Assembly (NCBI GenBank): GCA_021730635.1
Contig: JAJNNC010000007.1
Coordinates: forward strand, 275,100-339,099
Source: Catalimonadaceae bacterium JC749
GTDB lineage: Bacteria; Bacteroidota; Bacteroidia; Cytophagales; Cyclobacteriaceae
DNA: 64,000 nucleotides
Direction: 5' to 3'
Positions 1-9,089 of this stretch are shown here, one piece after another; position 1 is the stretch's first letter; every line of letters starts with the position of its first letter. The notes under the pieces were generated by a model. It was not told the origin of the DNA. It ran no database searches and worked only from the letters and a program-made list of their open reading frames with translations. The translations under genes and the position numbers were made by a program.

Positions 1-16
1 CCAGGGTAGTCCGGAT

Positions 17-1492
17 TTATGCATGGCTGACTTGTCGGTAGGTATAATAGGCGACAGCGCCAAAACCCAGGGCCAGCATCAGGTGAAAAAGGAGTAAACC
101 AAAGTCGTGTAATTGTATGCCTGCGAATATACCGTAAGCAAAATACAGGGCCAATCCACTCTCCAACAACACTATCGGGCTCAGGGTTCTCTGGATATAG
201 CTATTGTCCGTCCATTTTTCCCTGGCATTGGTCACATTGAATTTTGGGGTTCTTAAAAAAGGAGACTTAAACCCCAGTAAGCCTTCTACCACTGCCAGTG
301 CATTGTGCAAGGAGAGTCCCATCATCACTGTGAGAAACAGCGGATAGTGGATGAGGTAGTAGGTAAGGGTATTTTTCCTGTATATTCTTTTGGTGGCGAT
401 CCAGTAGAACAATCCGATAGAGAAAAATCCGATGATAAAGATACCTCCCAACCTGAAGAGCAGGTCGTACATAGGCTGGGCTTGTTTGATATACAGCATA
501 GGCACACTCAACAGGGCTGCCAGCAGTAGAAAGAGAAAAACGGAGGAGTTAAACAGGTGGAAGAAAGCGTGCATTTTTTGTGACCAGTGCCATGTTCTTT
601 TTTCTGTCTTTTGTGTAAAGAGCCGCCACATATGTTTTCTGGCACACTCGGCAGCTCCTTTATTCCACCGGAACTGCTGTGATTTAATAGCCGGCATGAG
701 AATGGGTAGTTCTGCCGGGGTTTCTACTTCCTCCAGATACTGAAAGTGCCAACCCCGCATCTGCGCACGGTAACTCAAATCCAGGTCTTCGGTCAGGGTA
801 TCGTCTGACCAGCCACCGGCATCTTCGATACAGGCTTTGCGCCAGACTCCCCCGGTGCCGTTGAAGTTAATCAAGCTGCCGGCATGGCTCCGGCCTCCCT
901 GCTCAATGGTAAAATGCCCATCCAGGCCAAAAGCCTGCAGGCGGGTGAGCAGCGAATAATCTTTATTGATGTGACCCCAGCGGGTTTGTACCACACCCGT
1001 TTTCTCATGGTTGAAATAAGGAATCGTTTTTTTAAGAAAGTCGGGAGCCGGCAAAAAATCGGCATCAAAAATGGCGATGAATTCTCCCTGGGCCAGGGTG
1101 AGTCCATAGGCAAGCGCACCTGCTTTAAAACCCTTTCGTTCCGGGCGGCGGATGTGCCGGATATTGACACCGGCACCTTGATACTGCTTTACTTTTTCTG
1201 CGATGATCTCCACCGTCTCGTCCGTAGAGTCATCCAGCACCTGTATCTCCAGTTTGTCGGTAGGGTAATCGAAGGCAGCAATAGACGCTATCAGGCGGCT
1301 CACCACGTACTTCTCATTATAGATGGGTAATTGTACGGTTACGCGCGGCCATGCTATAGGCTGCCGTACAGGCTCTTTCGCTTCCCGTAAACTTCTCAGG
1401 TAATGCCAGGTCAGGTGCAACTGCCCTATGCTGAACAGGAAGATAAACAGAAGACAAAGTAAATAACCACCCACTACAATCAATTCCATCAT
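17..1492 (-). CDS. Membrane glycosyltransferase, family 2 (cellulose-synthase-like)
   Basis: Inner-membrane glycosyltransferase that should transfer a sugar from a nucleotide-sugar donor to a lipid or growing glycan; the substrate cannot be told from sequence. An N-terminal TM segment precedes a GT-A domain with VQLPIYNE, the DAD motif (FDADFLP), the TED motif (LTEDLDLSY) and QxxRW (QQFRW), the processive-GT2 signature set. At least four TM helices follow in the last 180 residues. I start it at the ATG at 1492, which gives an ATGA overlap with the upstream glycosyltransferase (491 aa); an ATG at 1513 is possible but overlaps more. The ATGA junction implies translational coupling with that gene. 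No PilZ domain is visible. Family call is firm, product is not. Confidence 0.88.
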   Translation of the reverse strand: MMELIVVGGYLLCLLFIFLFSIGQLHLTWHYLRSLREAKEPVRQPIAWPRVTVQLPIYNEKYVVSRLIASIAAFDYPTDKLEIQVLDDSTDETVEIIAEKVKQYQGAGVNIRHIRRPERKGFKAGALAYGLTLAQGEFIAIFDADFLPAPDFLKKTIPYFNHEKTGVVQTRWGHINKDYSLLTRLQAFGLDGHFTIEQGGRSHAGSLINFNGTGGVWRKACIEDAGGWSDDTLTEDLDLSYRAQMRGWHFQYLEEVETPAELPILMPAIKSQQFRWNKGAAECARKHMWRLFTQKTEKRTWHWSQKMHAFFHLFNSSVFLFLLLAALLSVPMLYIKQAQPMYDLLFRLGGIFIIGFFSIGLFYWIATKRIYRKNTLTYYLIHYPLFLTVMMGLSLHNALAVVEGLLGFKSPFLRTPKFNVTNAREKWTDNSYIQRTLSPIVLLESGLALYFAYGIFAGIQLHDFGLLLFHLMLALGFGAVAYYTYRQVSHA

Positions 1493-2193
1493 AAATACTT
1501 CAGTATGGTCCATATAATTTTATAACCGGCCATCAGTGTTCCTTTTACGGTGCCCGAGACTTTAGAGACGCCAATACGCCTGCGGTAGTTGACCGGCACT
1601 TCTACGCATCTAAGTTTATGTTTGGCAGCCTTCAACTGCATTTCTACTGTCCACCCGTAGGTTCTGTCCTGCATTCCTAGTAGCATGAGCGCTTCATACC
1701 GGATAGCACGAAACGGACCCAAGTCAGTAAAATGGGCATCATACAACCACCGGAGCAGCCGGGTAGCGAGCCAGTTTCCAAAAACCTGTTGCGGTGTCAT
1801 GGCACCTTTTTCCCGTTGGCCCAAAGCACGGGAACCAATCACCAGATCGGCCTGCCCGGCCAGAATGGGTTGCACCACCAGCGGCAGCTCCTCCGGATGA
1901 TCAGAATAGTCAGCATCTAAAAACACCACTATGTCCGGCTTTACGGGCTGATGGCTCACATACGCTATACCACAGAGGCAGGCATTCCCATAGCCCTGTT
2001 GTATTTCATGTAATACGGTAGCCCCTGCCGATGCGGCGACTTTACTGGTCTGGTCGTTTGAATTATTGTTGACTACTACGATCTCATCCACCCAATCTTT
2101 GGGGATATCCTCAACGACTTTTCCTATAGAATTCTGCTCATTAAATGCCGGAATAATCACCTTGATATTCCAGTATTTATCATCTCTTTTCAA
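1489..2193 (-). CDS. Glycosyltransferase family 2, DPM1/DPG-synthase-like
   Basis: A 234-aa soluble GT-A enzyme of the polyprenyl-phosphate mannosyl/glucosyltransferase type. It opens with IKVIIPAFNEQNSIG, has a DADYSDHPEE metal-binding DxD region and the LGPFRAIR segment typical of bacterial DPM1-like proteins. It probably loads a sugar on a lipid carrier or starts a surface glycan. It lies 38 bp downstream of the histidine kinase and shares an ATGA overlap with the following membrane glycosyltransferase, so the two likely act in one envelope-glycan pathway. The acceptor is unknown. No C-terminal TM extension is present, unlike the GtrB/DPMS enzymes that carry one. Confidence 0.87.
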   Translation of the reverse strand: MKRDDKYWNIKVIIPAFNEQNSIGKVVEDIPKDWVDEIVVVNNNSNDQTSKVAASAGATVLHEIQQGYGNACLCGIAYVSHQPVKPDIVVFLDADYSDHPEELPLVVQPILAGQADLVIGSRALGQREKGAMTPQQVFGNWLATRLLRWLYDAHFTDLGPFRAIRYEALMLLGMQDRTYGWTVEMQLKAAKHKLRCVEVPVNYRRRIGVSKVSGTVKGTLMAGYKIIWTILKYL

Positions 2194-2231
2194 TAAAACT
2201 GATTTATGCGATAAATGATTTGCAGAAGTGC

Positions 2232-3737
2232 TTAGCTACTTACCGGCTGCACTTCTTTGGAAACCGGCAAAGTAAACCAAAAAGTACTTCCTATCCCAAC
2301 TTTACTGTTCACTTGTAGTAGGCTACCATGCAACTCGACAATCTTTCTGGCAATGGCCAGGCCTAAACCCAAACCTCCTTTGGCTTTTCTTCTCACGTGT
2401 GTGCTTCGATAAAAACGGTCAAAAACATGGTGCAGATCCTCAGTGGATATACCGGCACCCGTATCGGTTACTTCTACTTTTACGCGATCCTGTTCGTATT
2501 GAAATAGCTTAACATGCACTTTTCCTCCCGGCATCGTATACTGAAGGGCATTGTCTATCAGATTCTGAAGGACACGTTCTATCAGGCTGATGTCTGCATA
2601 TACCAATGGCAGTTGCTCTGTGAACTCACAGGAAAGAGTGATGTCAGCTTCTTTGGCTTTCGGCTTAAATTTCAGGGCAATATCCTGGGTCAGTTCGGCA
2701 ATAGAGAAGGTCTCCGGTTTAGGCTCTGTCTGCCGGGCTTCCAGCTGAGAGAGCTGAAACAACTCTGACACCAGACGCCCCAGACTTTTGGTATTCTTCA
2801 GTATGGTTTCCAGATAGTTCTTCTTTTCTGCTTCTGTCATCAAATGCTCCTTCATCAAAATAGTTTCTACGTATCCTTCCACAGAAGCCAGCGGTGTGCG
2901 TAAATCATGAGAAATATTGGCGACCAGTTCCCGCCGTAATTCATCGTTTTGCTTGAGTTGAGTCATGGCCGTATCAATTTTAGCGGCCATCGTATTGAAG
3001 GCGGCGGCTAATTCACTTAATTCGTCAGAAGAATCAACCTCAATCCTGGCAGTATAATCCCCTGCTTCCATTTTCCGTACTGTTTCCGACATTTTTTTCA
3101 GGTCGCGGGTCAGCAGGAAGATAAAAAGCAATCCAATGAGCAAGGCTACGATCAAAGCCACACCCAGGGCACGGATAAGTACATGAAAGATATAACTCTT
3201 TCTTACGGAGGCTGCTTCTTCAGAGGCGCTGTCATTGTTCAGGGTGATGTACAGATAACAATGTAGCGAACCATCGCTGTTATTCAGAGCGGTGGCGGAA
3301 AACACGGCTGGTCTTTGAGGTGCCCGGGGATCGTCGCCAAAAATAGGAAGCGGCTGCGACCCATCCAGAAAAGTTCTCAGAGGCACTACATTGATATAGT
3401 CTAAGATGACGGTTTCAGGAGGAGCGGAATAGGTAAGTACTTCACCACTGTGCCCCACCAGGTAAAGTTTAATATACGGGTTGATGATCATAGCCTGGTG
3501 GAAAAGTTCCTGCATTGTCTGCGTAGGAATCACGTTGGTGGCCGAATCAATTTTTAGCTCCTGGGCGATGGACGCTGCAAGATCCAGATTTCTCTTCTGG
3601 GTCACCTCTGCCAGGTACATTTCGCTAGAGTCGGTGACCATATACAAATAAACCGCACTCACCGAAAGCAGTAGCACGACAAACAAGACCGAAAATTTAA
3701 GTTGCAGACTGTTTCGTCTCCTGAGAAAGTTCATCAT
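2232..3737 (-). CDS. Sensor histidine kinase with HAMP domain
   Basis: Transmembrane sensor of a two-component system, 501 aa. A TM helix near residues 13-34 is followed by an extracytoplasmic sensor of about 150 residues, a second TM near 190-210, and a HAMP linker (RDLKKMSETV). The HisKA box carries the phospho-accepting His277 in NISHDLRTPLASVEG, and the HATPase domain has N-box LIDNALQYT and G-boxes DTGAGIS and GLGLGLAIA. It overlaps the upstream response regulator by 41 nt, so they are a cognate pair. The ligand cannot be inferred; the neighbours (a peroxiredoxin-like protein and envelope glycosyltransferases) suggest envelope or redox stress, which is inference only. Confidence 0.93.
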   Translation of the reverse strand: MMNFLRRRNSLQLKFSVLFVVLLLSVSAVYLYMVTDSSEMYLAEVTQKRNLDLAASIAQELKIDSATNVIPTQTMQELFHQAMIINPYIKLYLVGHSGEVLTYSAPPETVILDYINVVPLRTFLDGSQPLPIFGDDPRAPQRPAVFSATALNNSDGSLHCYLYITLNNDSASEEAASVRKSYIFHVLIRALGVALIVALLIGLLFIFLLTRDLKKMSETVRKMEAGDYTARIEVDSSDELSELAAAFNTMAAKIDTAMTQLKQNDELRRELVANISHDLRTPLASVEGYVETILMKEHLMTEAEKKNYLETILKNTKSLGRLVSELFQLSQLEARQTEPKPETFSIAELTQDIALKFKPKAKEADITLSCEFTEQLPLVYADISLIERVLQNLIDNALQYTMPGGKVHVKLFQYEQDRVKVEVTDTGAGISTEDLHHVFDRFYRSTHVRRKAKGGLGLGLAIARKIVELHGSLLQVNSKVGIGSTFWFTLPVSKEVQPVSS

Positions 3738-4428
3738 TAAATTTATAGCCTACCCCCCAGACTGTCAGAATATAAGCCGGATTGGCAGGGTTTTTTTCTA
3801 TTTTCAGCCTCAAACGATTGATATGAGAGTTTACCGTATGTTCGTATCCATGATAGGAATAGCCCCAGACAGAACTCAGCAGTTCTTCCCTCGTAAAGGT
3901 TTTGCCCGGATGCTGCATAAATAATTTGAGCAAATCAAACTCTTTAGCAGTCAGTTCAACGGGTTCTTTGTGCAGGGTCACCTTATGGCGCAGGGAGTCT
4001 AACACCAGTGCTCCGGATTCATATTTTGACGTTTCCGGAAAGAACCCGGGTTCTTTGTCCGGGCTGAACCTGCGTATTCTTGCCTTTACCCGGGCCATCA
4101 GTTCGCGTACGCTGAATGGCTTGGTCATATAGTCATCTGCCCCCAGATTAAGTGCTAGCACTTTGTCAATTTCCTCCGCTTTGGAAGTCAGCATGATGAT
4201 GGGCGTGACTATTTTCTCCTGACGGATCCGCTGGCAAACCTCAATGCCATCCATGCTAGGCAACATGATATCGAGTATGATGATGTCATACGGGTGTTTA
4301 GTAGCCCGGTAAAGCCCTTCGATGCCCGTAGAAGCTATGTCTGTGATGCAGTTGATATCCCGCAGGTTGACGGCTACCAACCGGGCAATATCCGGATCGT
4401 CTTCTATCACTAATGCTTTTTTATACAT
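3697..4428 (-). CDS. OmpR/PhoB-family response regulator
   Basis: DNA-binding response regulator, 243 aa. The receiver domain starts KKALVIEDDPDIARL, with acidic residues Glu9, Asp10 and Asp11, phospho-acceptor Asp53 (LDIMLPSMDG) and the conserved Lys in TKPFSVREL. The C-terminal winged helix contains ELTAKEFDLLKLF and REELLSSVWGY. I use the ATG at 4428, because the ORF can be extended to 4485 but the added 19 residues lie before the receiver fold and would overlap the upstream gene. Its 3' end overlaps the kinase start by 41 nt. Target genes are unknown; the downstream glycosyltransferases in the same run are plausible. Confidence 0.93.
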   Translation of the reverse strand: MYKKALVIEDDPDIARLVAVNLRDINCITDIASTGIEGLYRATKHPYDIIILDIMLPSMDGIEVCQRIRQEKIVTPIIMLTSKAEEIDKVLALNLGADDYMTKPFSVRELMARVKARIRRFSPDKEPGFFPETSKYESGALVLDSLRHKVTLHKEPVELTAKEFDLLKLFMQHPGKTFTREELLSSVWGYSYHGYEHTVNSHINRLRLKIEKNPANPAYILTVWGVGYKFNDELSQETKQSAT

Positions 4429-4477
4429 AAGCAAAGAATCAGTATATAAATATATACTTTTATTGGTACAATAAATA

Positions 4478-5149
4478 TCAGCCATATGACACTCTGCTTG
4501 TATTTTCCAGCCTTTGCAGCACGGTCAGGATGGTTTCGGGATCTGCTCTTTGGGTATAAGATTCTTCTACAAAAGCATAGCGTATAGTATACTGAGTGTC
4601 GATGATGTATGTGGCAGGTATCGGCAGGCGGGCTACCACATCTGCATTATAACGAGATAGATTGAGCCCGAAACTACGATAAAAAACCACCATATAATCA
4701 GGGAGTGTAATGGCAATGCCTAACCTTTTTGCTGCTTCACTATGGACATCGCTCAACAGGGTAAAGCTGAGCTTGTTTTTAGCCATCGTATACAATATGT
4801 TTTCGGGCTTCTCCGGTGATACGGCTATCAATTGCGCCTTGCCAATGGCTATCTCCGCCGCACTATAGTGTAAAGCTTTTAAGGCCAGGTTACAATACGG
4901 ACACCACCCTCCCCGGTAAAAACTGAGTACAACAGGTCCTTCCGCCAATAATTCATGTAATCTGACCGGCTGACGCTGGCCATTGTACAAAGTGAAGTCA
5001 TCTACCACATCCCCGACCTGAAGGCTTTTTGCTGCATAGTTTTTTCTTTTTAATTCTTCTATGAAATAGGTGATGACCTGCCTTGTTTCCGGCCAGGTTT
5101 CTTTTTCTATAGCCACTGTCAGTTGGTCTAAGGCTGCCTGTAGTTCCAT
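4478..5149 (-). CDS. Peroxiredoxin-like AhpC/TSA family protein
   Basis: Thioredoxin-fold protein of 223 aa. About 45 N-terminal helical residues precede an AhpC/TSA domain (GDVVDDFTLYNGQ) with the active site GGWCPYC (Cys83 and Cys86). The CxxC arrangement, in place of the PxxxTxxC of typical 2-Cys peroxiredoxins, is that of the peroxiredoxin-like family annotated as AhpC/TSA with a thioredoxin-like motif. It probably reduces peroxides or protein disulfides in the cytoplasm; no signal peptide is present. It lies 49 bp upstream of the response regulator on the same strand and may be the first gene of that operon. Confidence 0.85.
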   Translation of the reverse strand: MELQAALDQLTVAIEKETWPETRQVITYFIEELKRKNYAAKSLQVGDVVDDFTLYNGQRQPVRLHELLAEGPVVLSFYRGGWCPYCNLALKALHYSAAEIAIGKAQLIAVSPEKPENILYTMAKNKLSFTLLSDVHSEAAKRLGIAITLPDYMVVFYRSFGLNLSRYNADVVARLPIPATYIIDTQYTIRYAFVEESYTQRADPETILTVLQRLENTSRVSYG

Positions 5150-5357
5150 TGTATTGCGATTGTTTGCTGGAAAAATTTAAAAACAGGGCATTACTATTAT
5201 TGTACACGCAAAGTCTTCAATACATTTGTCACGAAATGATCACATCTTTCTTACTTTTTAGAATAGGCAAACCCGGCAGGCAGAGGCAGTGATAGCGGAG
5301 ATGACCGCAGATTTTTGGTAGGAGCGGACTGAACCTTCCTTTTCCTGCAAAGGTTTA

Positions 5358-5365
5358 TATCTTTG
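5358..5365 (+). promoter_or_regulatory. Candidate -7 box for mutS2
   Basis: TATCTTTG matches the Bacteroidota -7 consensus TAnnTTTG. No clear TTG/TTTG stands 19-21 bp upstream, so only half of the promoter is supported. It places the transcript start near 5370, giving a very short leader before the TTG start codons of mutS2. Confidence 0.35.
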
Positions 5366-5379
5366 TGGTCCATCATTAA

Positions 5380-7788
5380 TTGTCAGGCATTATCTTGTTA
5401 TATCCGAATAATATAGAGCAAAAAATAGGTTTTGATACCGTCCGCTTACTGCTGAAAGAAGCATGCAATAGCGCCTTGGGCGCCTCCTTTGTAGATAAGA
5501 TGACGTTTTCCGATGACTTTCAGAAAATCAGAAAGCGATTGTATCAGACAGTGGAGTTCCGAAGGATTTTATCCGGTCAGGTGTATTTTCCTTCTTCTCA
5601 TTATATAGATGCTACCAACTACCTGAATAAAGCGAAGACCTTTGGTGCTTTTCTCACAGAAGAAGAGTTTCATGAAATTCAGCTTTCTCTGGATACCATA
5701 TTCCGCTGTATCCGATTTTTTGATGAGGACGAAGAGAATGCCTATCCTCACCTAAAAGCCCTCAGCCGGTATGTAGATCTGGATCCGATCGTGCTGAGAA
5801 AAATCAATACCATCATCGACGATAACGGAAAAATACGCAACAATGCCAGTCGTGAGCTGCAGGAGATTCGCCGGATGATGCTGAGTGAGCAGACACGCCT
5901 GCGCAAAGTGCTTGACCAGATTCTTCGTCAGGCCAAAGCAGAAGGATATACCCCGGAAGATGTATCGTTAACCGTCAGAGGAGGACGGATGGTCATTCCG
6001 GTACTGGCAGAATTTAAAAGAAGAATCAAAGGATTTATTCATGACGAATCGGCCACGGGGCATACCGTATATCTGGAACCGGCCGAGGTGCTGGAAATCA
6101 ATAATGAAATCAGGGATCTGGAATATCGGGAACGCAGAGAAATTGTCCGCCTGCTCATAGCCCTTACCGATGAAATACGTCCGTTTATCAAGCCTTTAAA
6201 AGAGGCTTATCATTTTTTAGGCATGATGGATTTTATCAGAGCCAAAGCCAAGGTTGCATTACAACTGGATGCGATCTGCCCGGCGCTGGAAAGCAAACCT
6301 CTGCTGAGCTGGTATCAGGCGCGTCATCCTCTGCTGCAAATCTCCCTGGAGCAACACCAGCGCCAGATTGTGCCTCTGGATATTCAGCTGCATGAGCAGC
6401 AACGCATTCTGGTGATCTCAGGCCCCAATGCAGGTGGTAAATCTGTCTGTCTGAAAACGGTGGCCTTATTGCAATATATGCTTCAATGTGGCTTGCTGAT
6501 CCCTTTGGCCGAACATTCACAAGCCGGTATTTTTCAGAGCATCTTCATTGACATAGGCGATGAACAATCGCTGGAAAATGATTTGAGTACGTACAGCTCT
6601 CATTTGAGAAACATGGATTATTTTGTCAGGTTTACCGACCGGCAGACTTTGATCCTGATTGATGAGTTTGGTACGGGTACCGAACCTCAATTCGGTGGGG
6701 CGATTGCTGAAGCCATTCTGGAAGCTCTCAATGAAAACAACAGTTTTGGGGTCATTACCACGCATTATACCAACCTGAAACAGTTTGCCGACCGTACGGA
6801 AGGGGTCGTCAACGGGGCTATGCGTTTTGACGCTGTGCATCTGGAACCTTTGTTTCAACTGGAAATTGGTAAGCCTGGCAGCTCATTTGCTTTGGAAATT
6901 GCCCGTAAAATAGGGCTCGACAAGAAAGTGCTGGAGAAAGCAAAAAGCTATATTGGCGAAGAGAAGGTGGCTTTTGACCGTATGCTCAATGAGCTGGAAA
7001 CAGAAAAAAGAAACTATGAGCAACTGCACCAGGAGGTCACTGCCAAGGAAAAGCGCCTGCATAAGACCGCCCGTGAGTACGAAGAACTGAAAGACTTTCT
7101 GGAAAATCAGAAAAAACAGATTGTCAACCAGGCCAAACAGGAAGCTCGCCAGCTTTTGGAAGATGCCAATCGGGTTATTGAGTCTACCATACGGACGATC
7201 AAAGAACAACAGGCAGAGAAGAATGCGACCAAGGAGGCACGGAAAAAACTGGAAAGCGTAAAACGGACCCTGAAGCCACAGAAGAAAGTAGACCGCGCCC
7301 CTGAAAAAAGAGAGGTGGTGGAAGGAGAAATCCAGGTGGGAGATGCGGTTCGGGTAAAAGATACCGGCGCGATGGGCGAAGTAACGTATATCAAAGGGCA
7401 GCAGGCGGAGATTCTGCTCGGCTCACTCAAATCAAACATTAAGCTTGACCGTTTGGAAAAAATTGCCAGAAAAGAGCTGAAAAAACTGCAGCCGGATAAC
7501 GCCCAAACCAAGCACAATATCAACCTGAATGAGAAAATGGCCAATTTCAGCAGCAACCTGGATTTACGGGGCAACCGGGTAGAGGAAGCCATTCCGAAGC
7601 TGGAGAACTTTGTAGATGAAGCGGCCATGTTTGGCTTACAGGAGCTCCGGGTGATCCACGGAAAAGGTGATGGTATTTTACGGGAAGTCGTCCGTAATTA
7701 CTTGCGTACCCATGGCCATGTGAAACGCACCGAAGACGAACATGTAGAGAGGGGAGGCGCTGGCGTGACAGTCGTGATGCTGAAATAA
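5380..7788 (+). CDS. mutS2: Endonuclease MutS2 (MutS-family ATPase with Smr domain)
   Basis: MutS2 acts on branched DNA to suppress recombination, or in some bacteria on collided ribosomes; it is not the mismatch-repair MutS. The 802-aa protein has the helical lever/clamp region, a Walker A in SGPNAGGKSVCLKT, Walker B LILIDEFGTGTEP, a switch His in TTHYTNLKQFA, a long coiled coil at about 520-640, and a C-terminal Smr domain with LDLRGNRVEEA and HGKGDGILR. The start is TTG at 5380; a second TTG at 5395 gives LLYPNNIEQKIGFD, closer to homologues that begin right before YPxNIE. No ATG is available upstream. It stands alone, divergent from the peroxiredoxin gene. Confidence 0.95.
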   Translation: MSGIILLYPNNIEQKIGFDTVRLLLKEACNSALGASFVDKMTFSDDFQKIRKRLYQTVEFRRILSGQVYFPSSHYIDATNYLNKAKTFGAFLTEEEFHEIQLSLDTIFRCIRFFDEDEENAYPHLKALSRYVDLDPIVLRKINTIIDDNGKIRNNASRELQEIRRMMLSEQTRLRKVLDQILRQAKAEGYTPEDVSLTVRGGRMVIPVLAEFKRRIKGFIHDESATGHTVYLEPAEVLEINNEIRDLEYRERREIVRLLIALTDEIRPFIKPLKEAYHFLGMMDFIRAKAKVALQLDAICPALESKPLLSWYQARHPLLQISLEQHQRQIVPLDIQLHEQQRILVISGPNAGGKSVCLKTVALLQYMLQCGLLIPLAEHSQAGIFQSIFIDIGDEQSLENDLSTYSSHLRNMDYFVRFTDRQTLILIDEFGTGTEPQFGGAIAEAILEALNENNSFGVITTHYTNLKQFADRTEGVVNGAMRFDAVHLEPLFQLEIGKPGSSFALEIARKIGLDKKVLEKAKSYIGEEKVAFDRMLNELETEKRNYEQLHQEVTAKEKRLHKTAREYEELKDFLENQKKQIVNQAKQEARQLLEDANRVIESTIRTIKEQQAEKNATKEARKKLESVKRTLKPQKKVDRAPEKREVVEGEIQVGDAVRVKDTGAMGEVTYIKGQQAEILLGSLKSNIKLDRLEKIARKELKKLQPDNAQTKHNINLNEKMANFSSNLDLRGNRVEEAIPKLENFVDEAAMFGLQELRVIHGKGDGILREVVRNYLRTHGHVKRTEDEHVERGGAGVTVVMLK

Positions 7789-7789
7789 A

Positions 7790-7816
7790 AAAAGCCCCTA
7801 TGACATAGAGGCTTCT
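7790..7816 (-). terminator. Hairpin terminator of the lipoprotein gene (may also serve mutS2)
   Basis: AAGCCCCTA and TAGAGGCTT flank a short loop (one mismatch). On the minus strand the stem is followed by a run of T, which fits termination of the lipoprotein gene ending at 7838. It also lies immediately after the mutS2 stop. Confidence 0.6.
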
Positions 7817-7837
7817 TTGATATGTTAATAAGCTAGT

Positions 7838-8326
7838 TTACTGCTTATCCAGTATAAAAGTATACTCTCCATCAATACCCATAACCCGTGCATTGTCACC
7901 TTTGATTCCGCCTGTGCTGGTGTCAATCGTAAAAACAAGGGTTAATACATTGCCAGCCACCCTGGCATTGACCACAACACCATCCTGACGGGCAATTTCA
8001 GCTCCCGTGCCAAAGTTGTCGCTGGCTTCCACTGTAAAAGTGCCACTGGTAGGAAATATAATAGGATCTTCGCTGTTGGTGGTATAGCTCACCGCACTCT
8101 CGGTAGCGGCGATCGTGATGGTAAAGTCTGCAAACTGAGCCAATACATCAGCATTGTCGCCTGGTACGCTGATCGCATTTTCCTGTACGGCAGCCCAGGT
8201 ACCCACCAATTCCTCACCGAGTATGGGTTGTGGATCCGGATCATTTTTTTTATCCTTTTTACAACCAACTGCTATTAATAGGCTCAACAGCGCAGCAAAA
8301 GTCAGCAATTTGTTCGTATACTTCAT
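7838..8326 (-). CDS. Putative lipoprotein, function unknown
   Basis: Unrecognised secreted lipoprotein of 162 aa. The start at 8326 gives a standard signal peptide, MKYTNKLLTFAALLSLLIAV, ending in a lipobox-like AVGC, then a charged linker (KKDKKNDPDPQP) of the kind that follows the lipid-bearing Cys in Bacteroidota outer-membrane lipoproteins. The rest is beta-rich, with regularly spaced short strands (GTWAAVQEN, DFTITIAATE, GTFTVEASD), which suggests a lipocalin-like or beta-sandwich fold. It is monocistronic, with two adjacent palindromes upstream (8361-8392). An upstream ATG at 8371 would put the signal peptide inside the protein, so I reject it. Confidence 0.75.
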   Translation of the reverse strand: MKYTNKLLTFAALLSLLIAVGCKKDKKNDPDPQPILGEELVGTWAAVQENAISVPGDNADVLAQFADFTITIAATESAVSYTTNSEDPIIFPTSGTFTVEASDNFGTGAEIARQDGVVVNARVAGNVLTLVFTIDTSTGGIKGDNARVMGIDGEYTFILDKQ

Positions 8327-8360
8327 ATGAATTTTGTTTAAATAATATGCTCTGCAAAAC

Positions 8361-8392
8361 GAGAAACGCATTTCTCATATTGTTGCAATATG
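8361..8392. promoter_or_regulatory. Two abutting palindromes upstream of the lipoprotein gene
   Basis: GAGAAA-cgca-TTTCTC (8361-8376) directly touches CATATTG-ttg-CAATATG (8376-8392); both are perfect inverted repeats. They lie 35-66 bp upstream of the lipoprotein start and are candidate operators, or an RNA hairpin in its leader. Confidence 0.4.
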
Positions 8393-8444
8393 CACGTTTT
8401 TTTTATTTTTTATGGTTCAAATTCAGAAAAGATATTACAATTAT

Positions 8445-9062
8445 CTACTTGTACTGTTCAATATTAATTACATTTTCACAAAAATCGTACTCATAAGGCT
8501 GGTTTGAACATATAATAATAAGTTTATTTTGAGCAGCCTTTTGCACTTCTTCCCGATACCACTGAATGCCCTGGTTATCTAAATTAGAACAGGGTTCATC
8601 TAAAAAAAGTATACTACTTTGAGAATAAAAGGCAAGCCCCAATTTAAGGCGCTGTTTCATACCGGAAGAAAATTGTCTGATATACTTTTTCTTCGCTTTC
8701 TCCAGGTACATGGATTGTATGATGGTCTCCGTATCGTAACCTGCTATTGGTTGTTTAAAGGAAAAATGAAAGTCGATCATTTCCTGCAAGGAAAACTCTT
8801 CTATCACTTCCATATAGGGAGCCACAATAGACTGGTACTGATACATCAACTCATCAGGCAGCGCCTGATCTTCTTTCCTGTAAATGACTTTTCCTTTCGT
8901 GGCGGGTAGCATCCCAGACAGTGTGAGTAGTAGCGTAGATTTACCGCTGCCATTAGGGCCTACAAAAACATACGTCTTTCCTCCTGCCAAATGCAGGTTA
9001 ATGTGCCTGAATACCCATTCCCGATGAAACTTCTTGCCTAAGTCTTGTACTTCAATCTGCAT
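8445..9062 (-). CDS. ABC transporter ATP-binding protein
   Basis: Stand-alone ABC ATPase of 205 aa. It has Walker A GPNGSGKST (about residues 35-43), a Q-loop near YQSIVAPYMEV, the signature SSGMKQRLKLGLAF, Walker B SILFLDEP and a degenerate H-loop region (IICSNQPYEYDFC) in which the usual switch histidine is not obvious. No permease is adjacent. It lies 27 bp after lpxA on the same strand, so it is the last gene of the lipid A operon. A role in lipid or envelope export is possible from context, but the partner is unknown. The short length and YxF-containing C-terminus fit the gliding/CcmA-like small ATPases of Bacteroidota. Confidence 0.85.
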   Translation of the reverse strand: MQIEVQDLGKKFHREWVFRHINLHLAGGKTYVFVGPNGSGKSTLLLTLSGMLPATKGKVIYRKEDQALPDELMYQYQSIVAPYMEVIEEFSLQEMIDFHFSFKQPIAGYDTETIIQSMYLEKAKKKYIRQFSSGMKQRLKLGLAFYSQSSILFLDEPCSNLDNQGIQWYREEVQKAAQNKLIIICSNQPYEYDFCENVINIEQYK

Positions 9063-9089
9063 GAGAAGACTTCATCTTCAAAAAATCGC

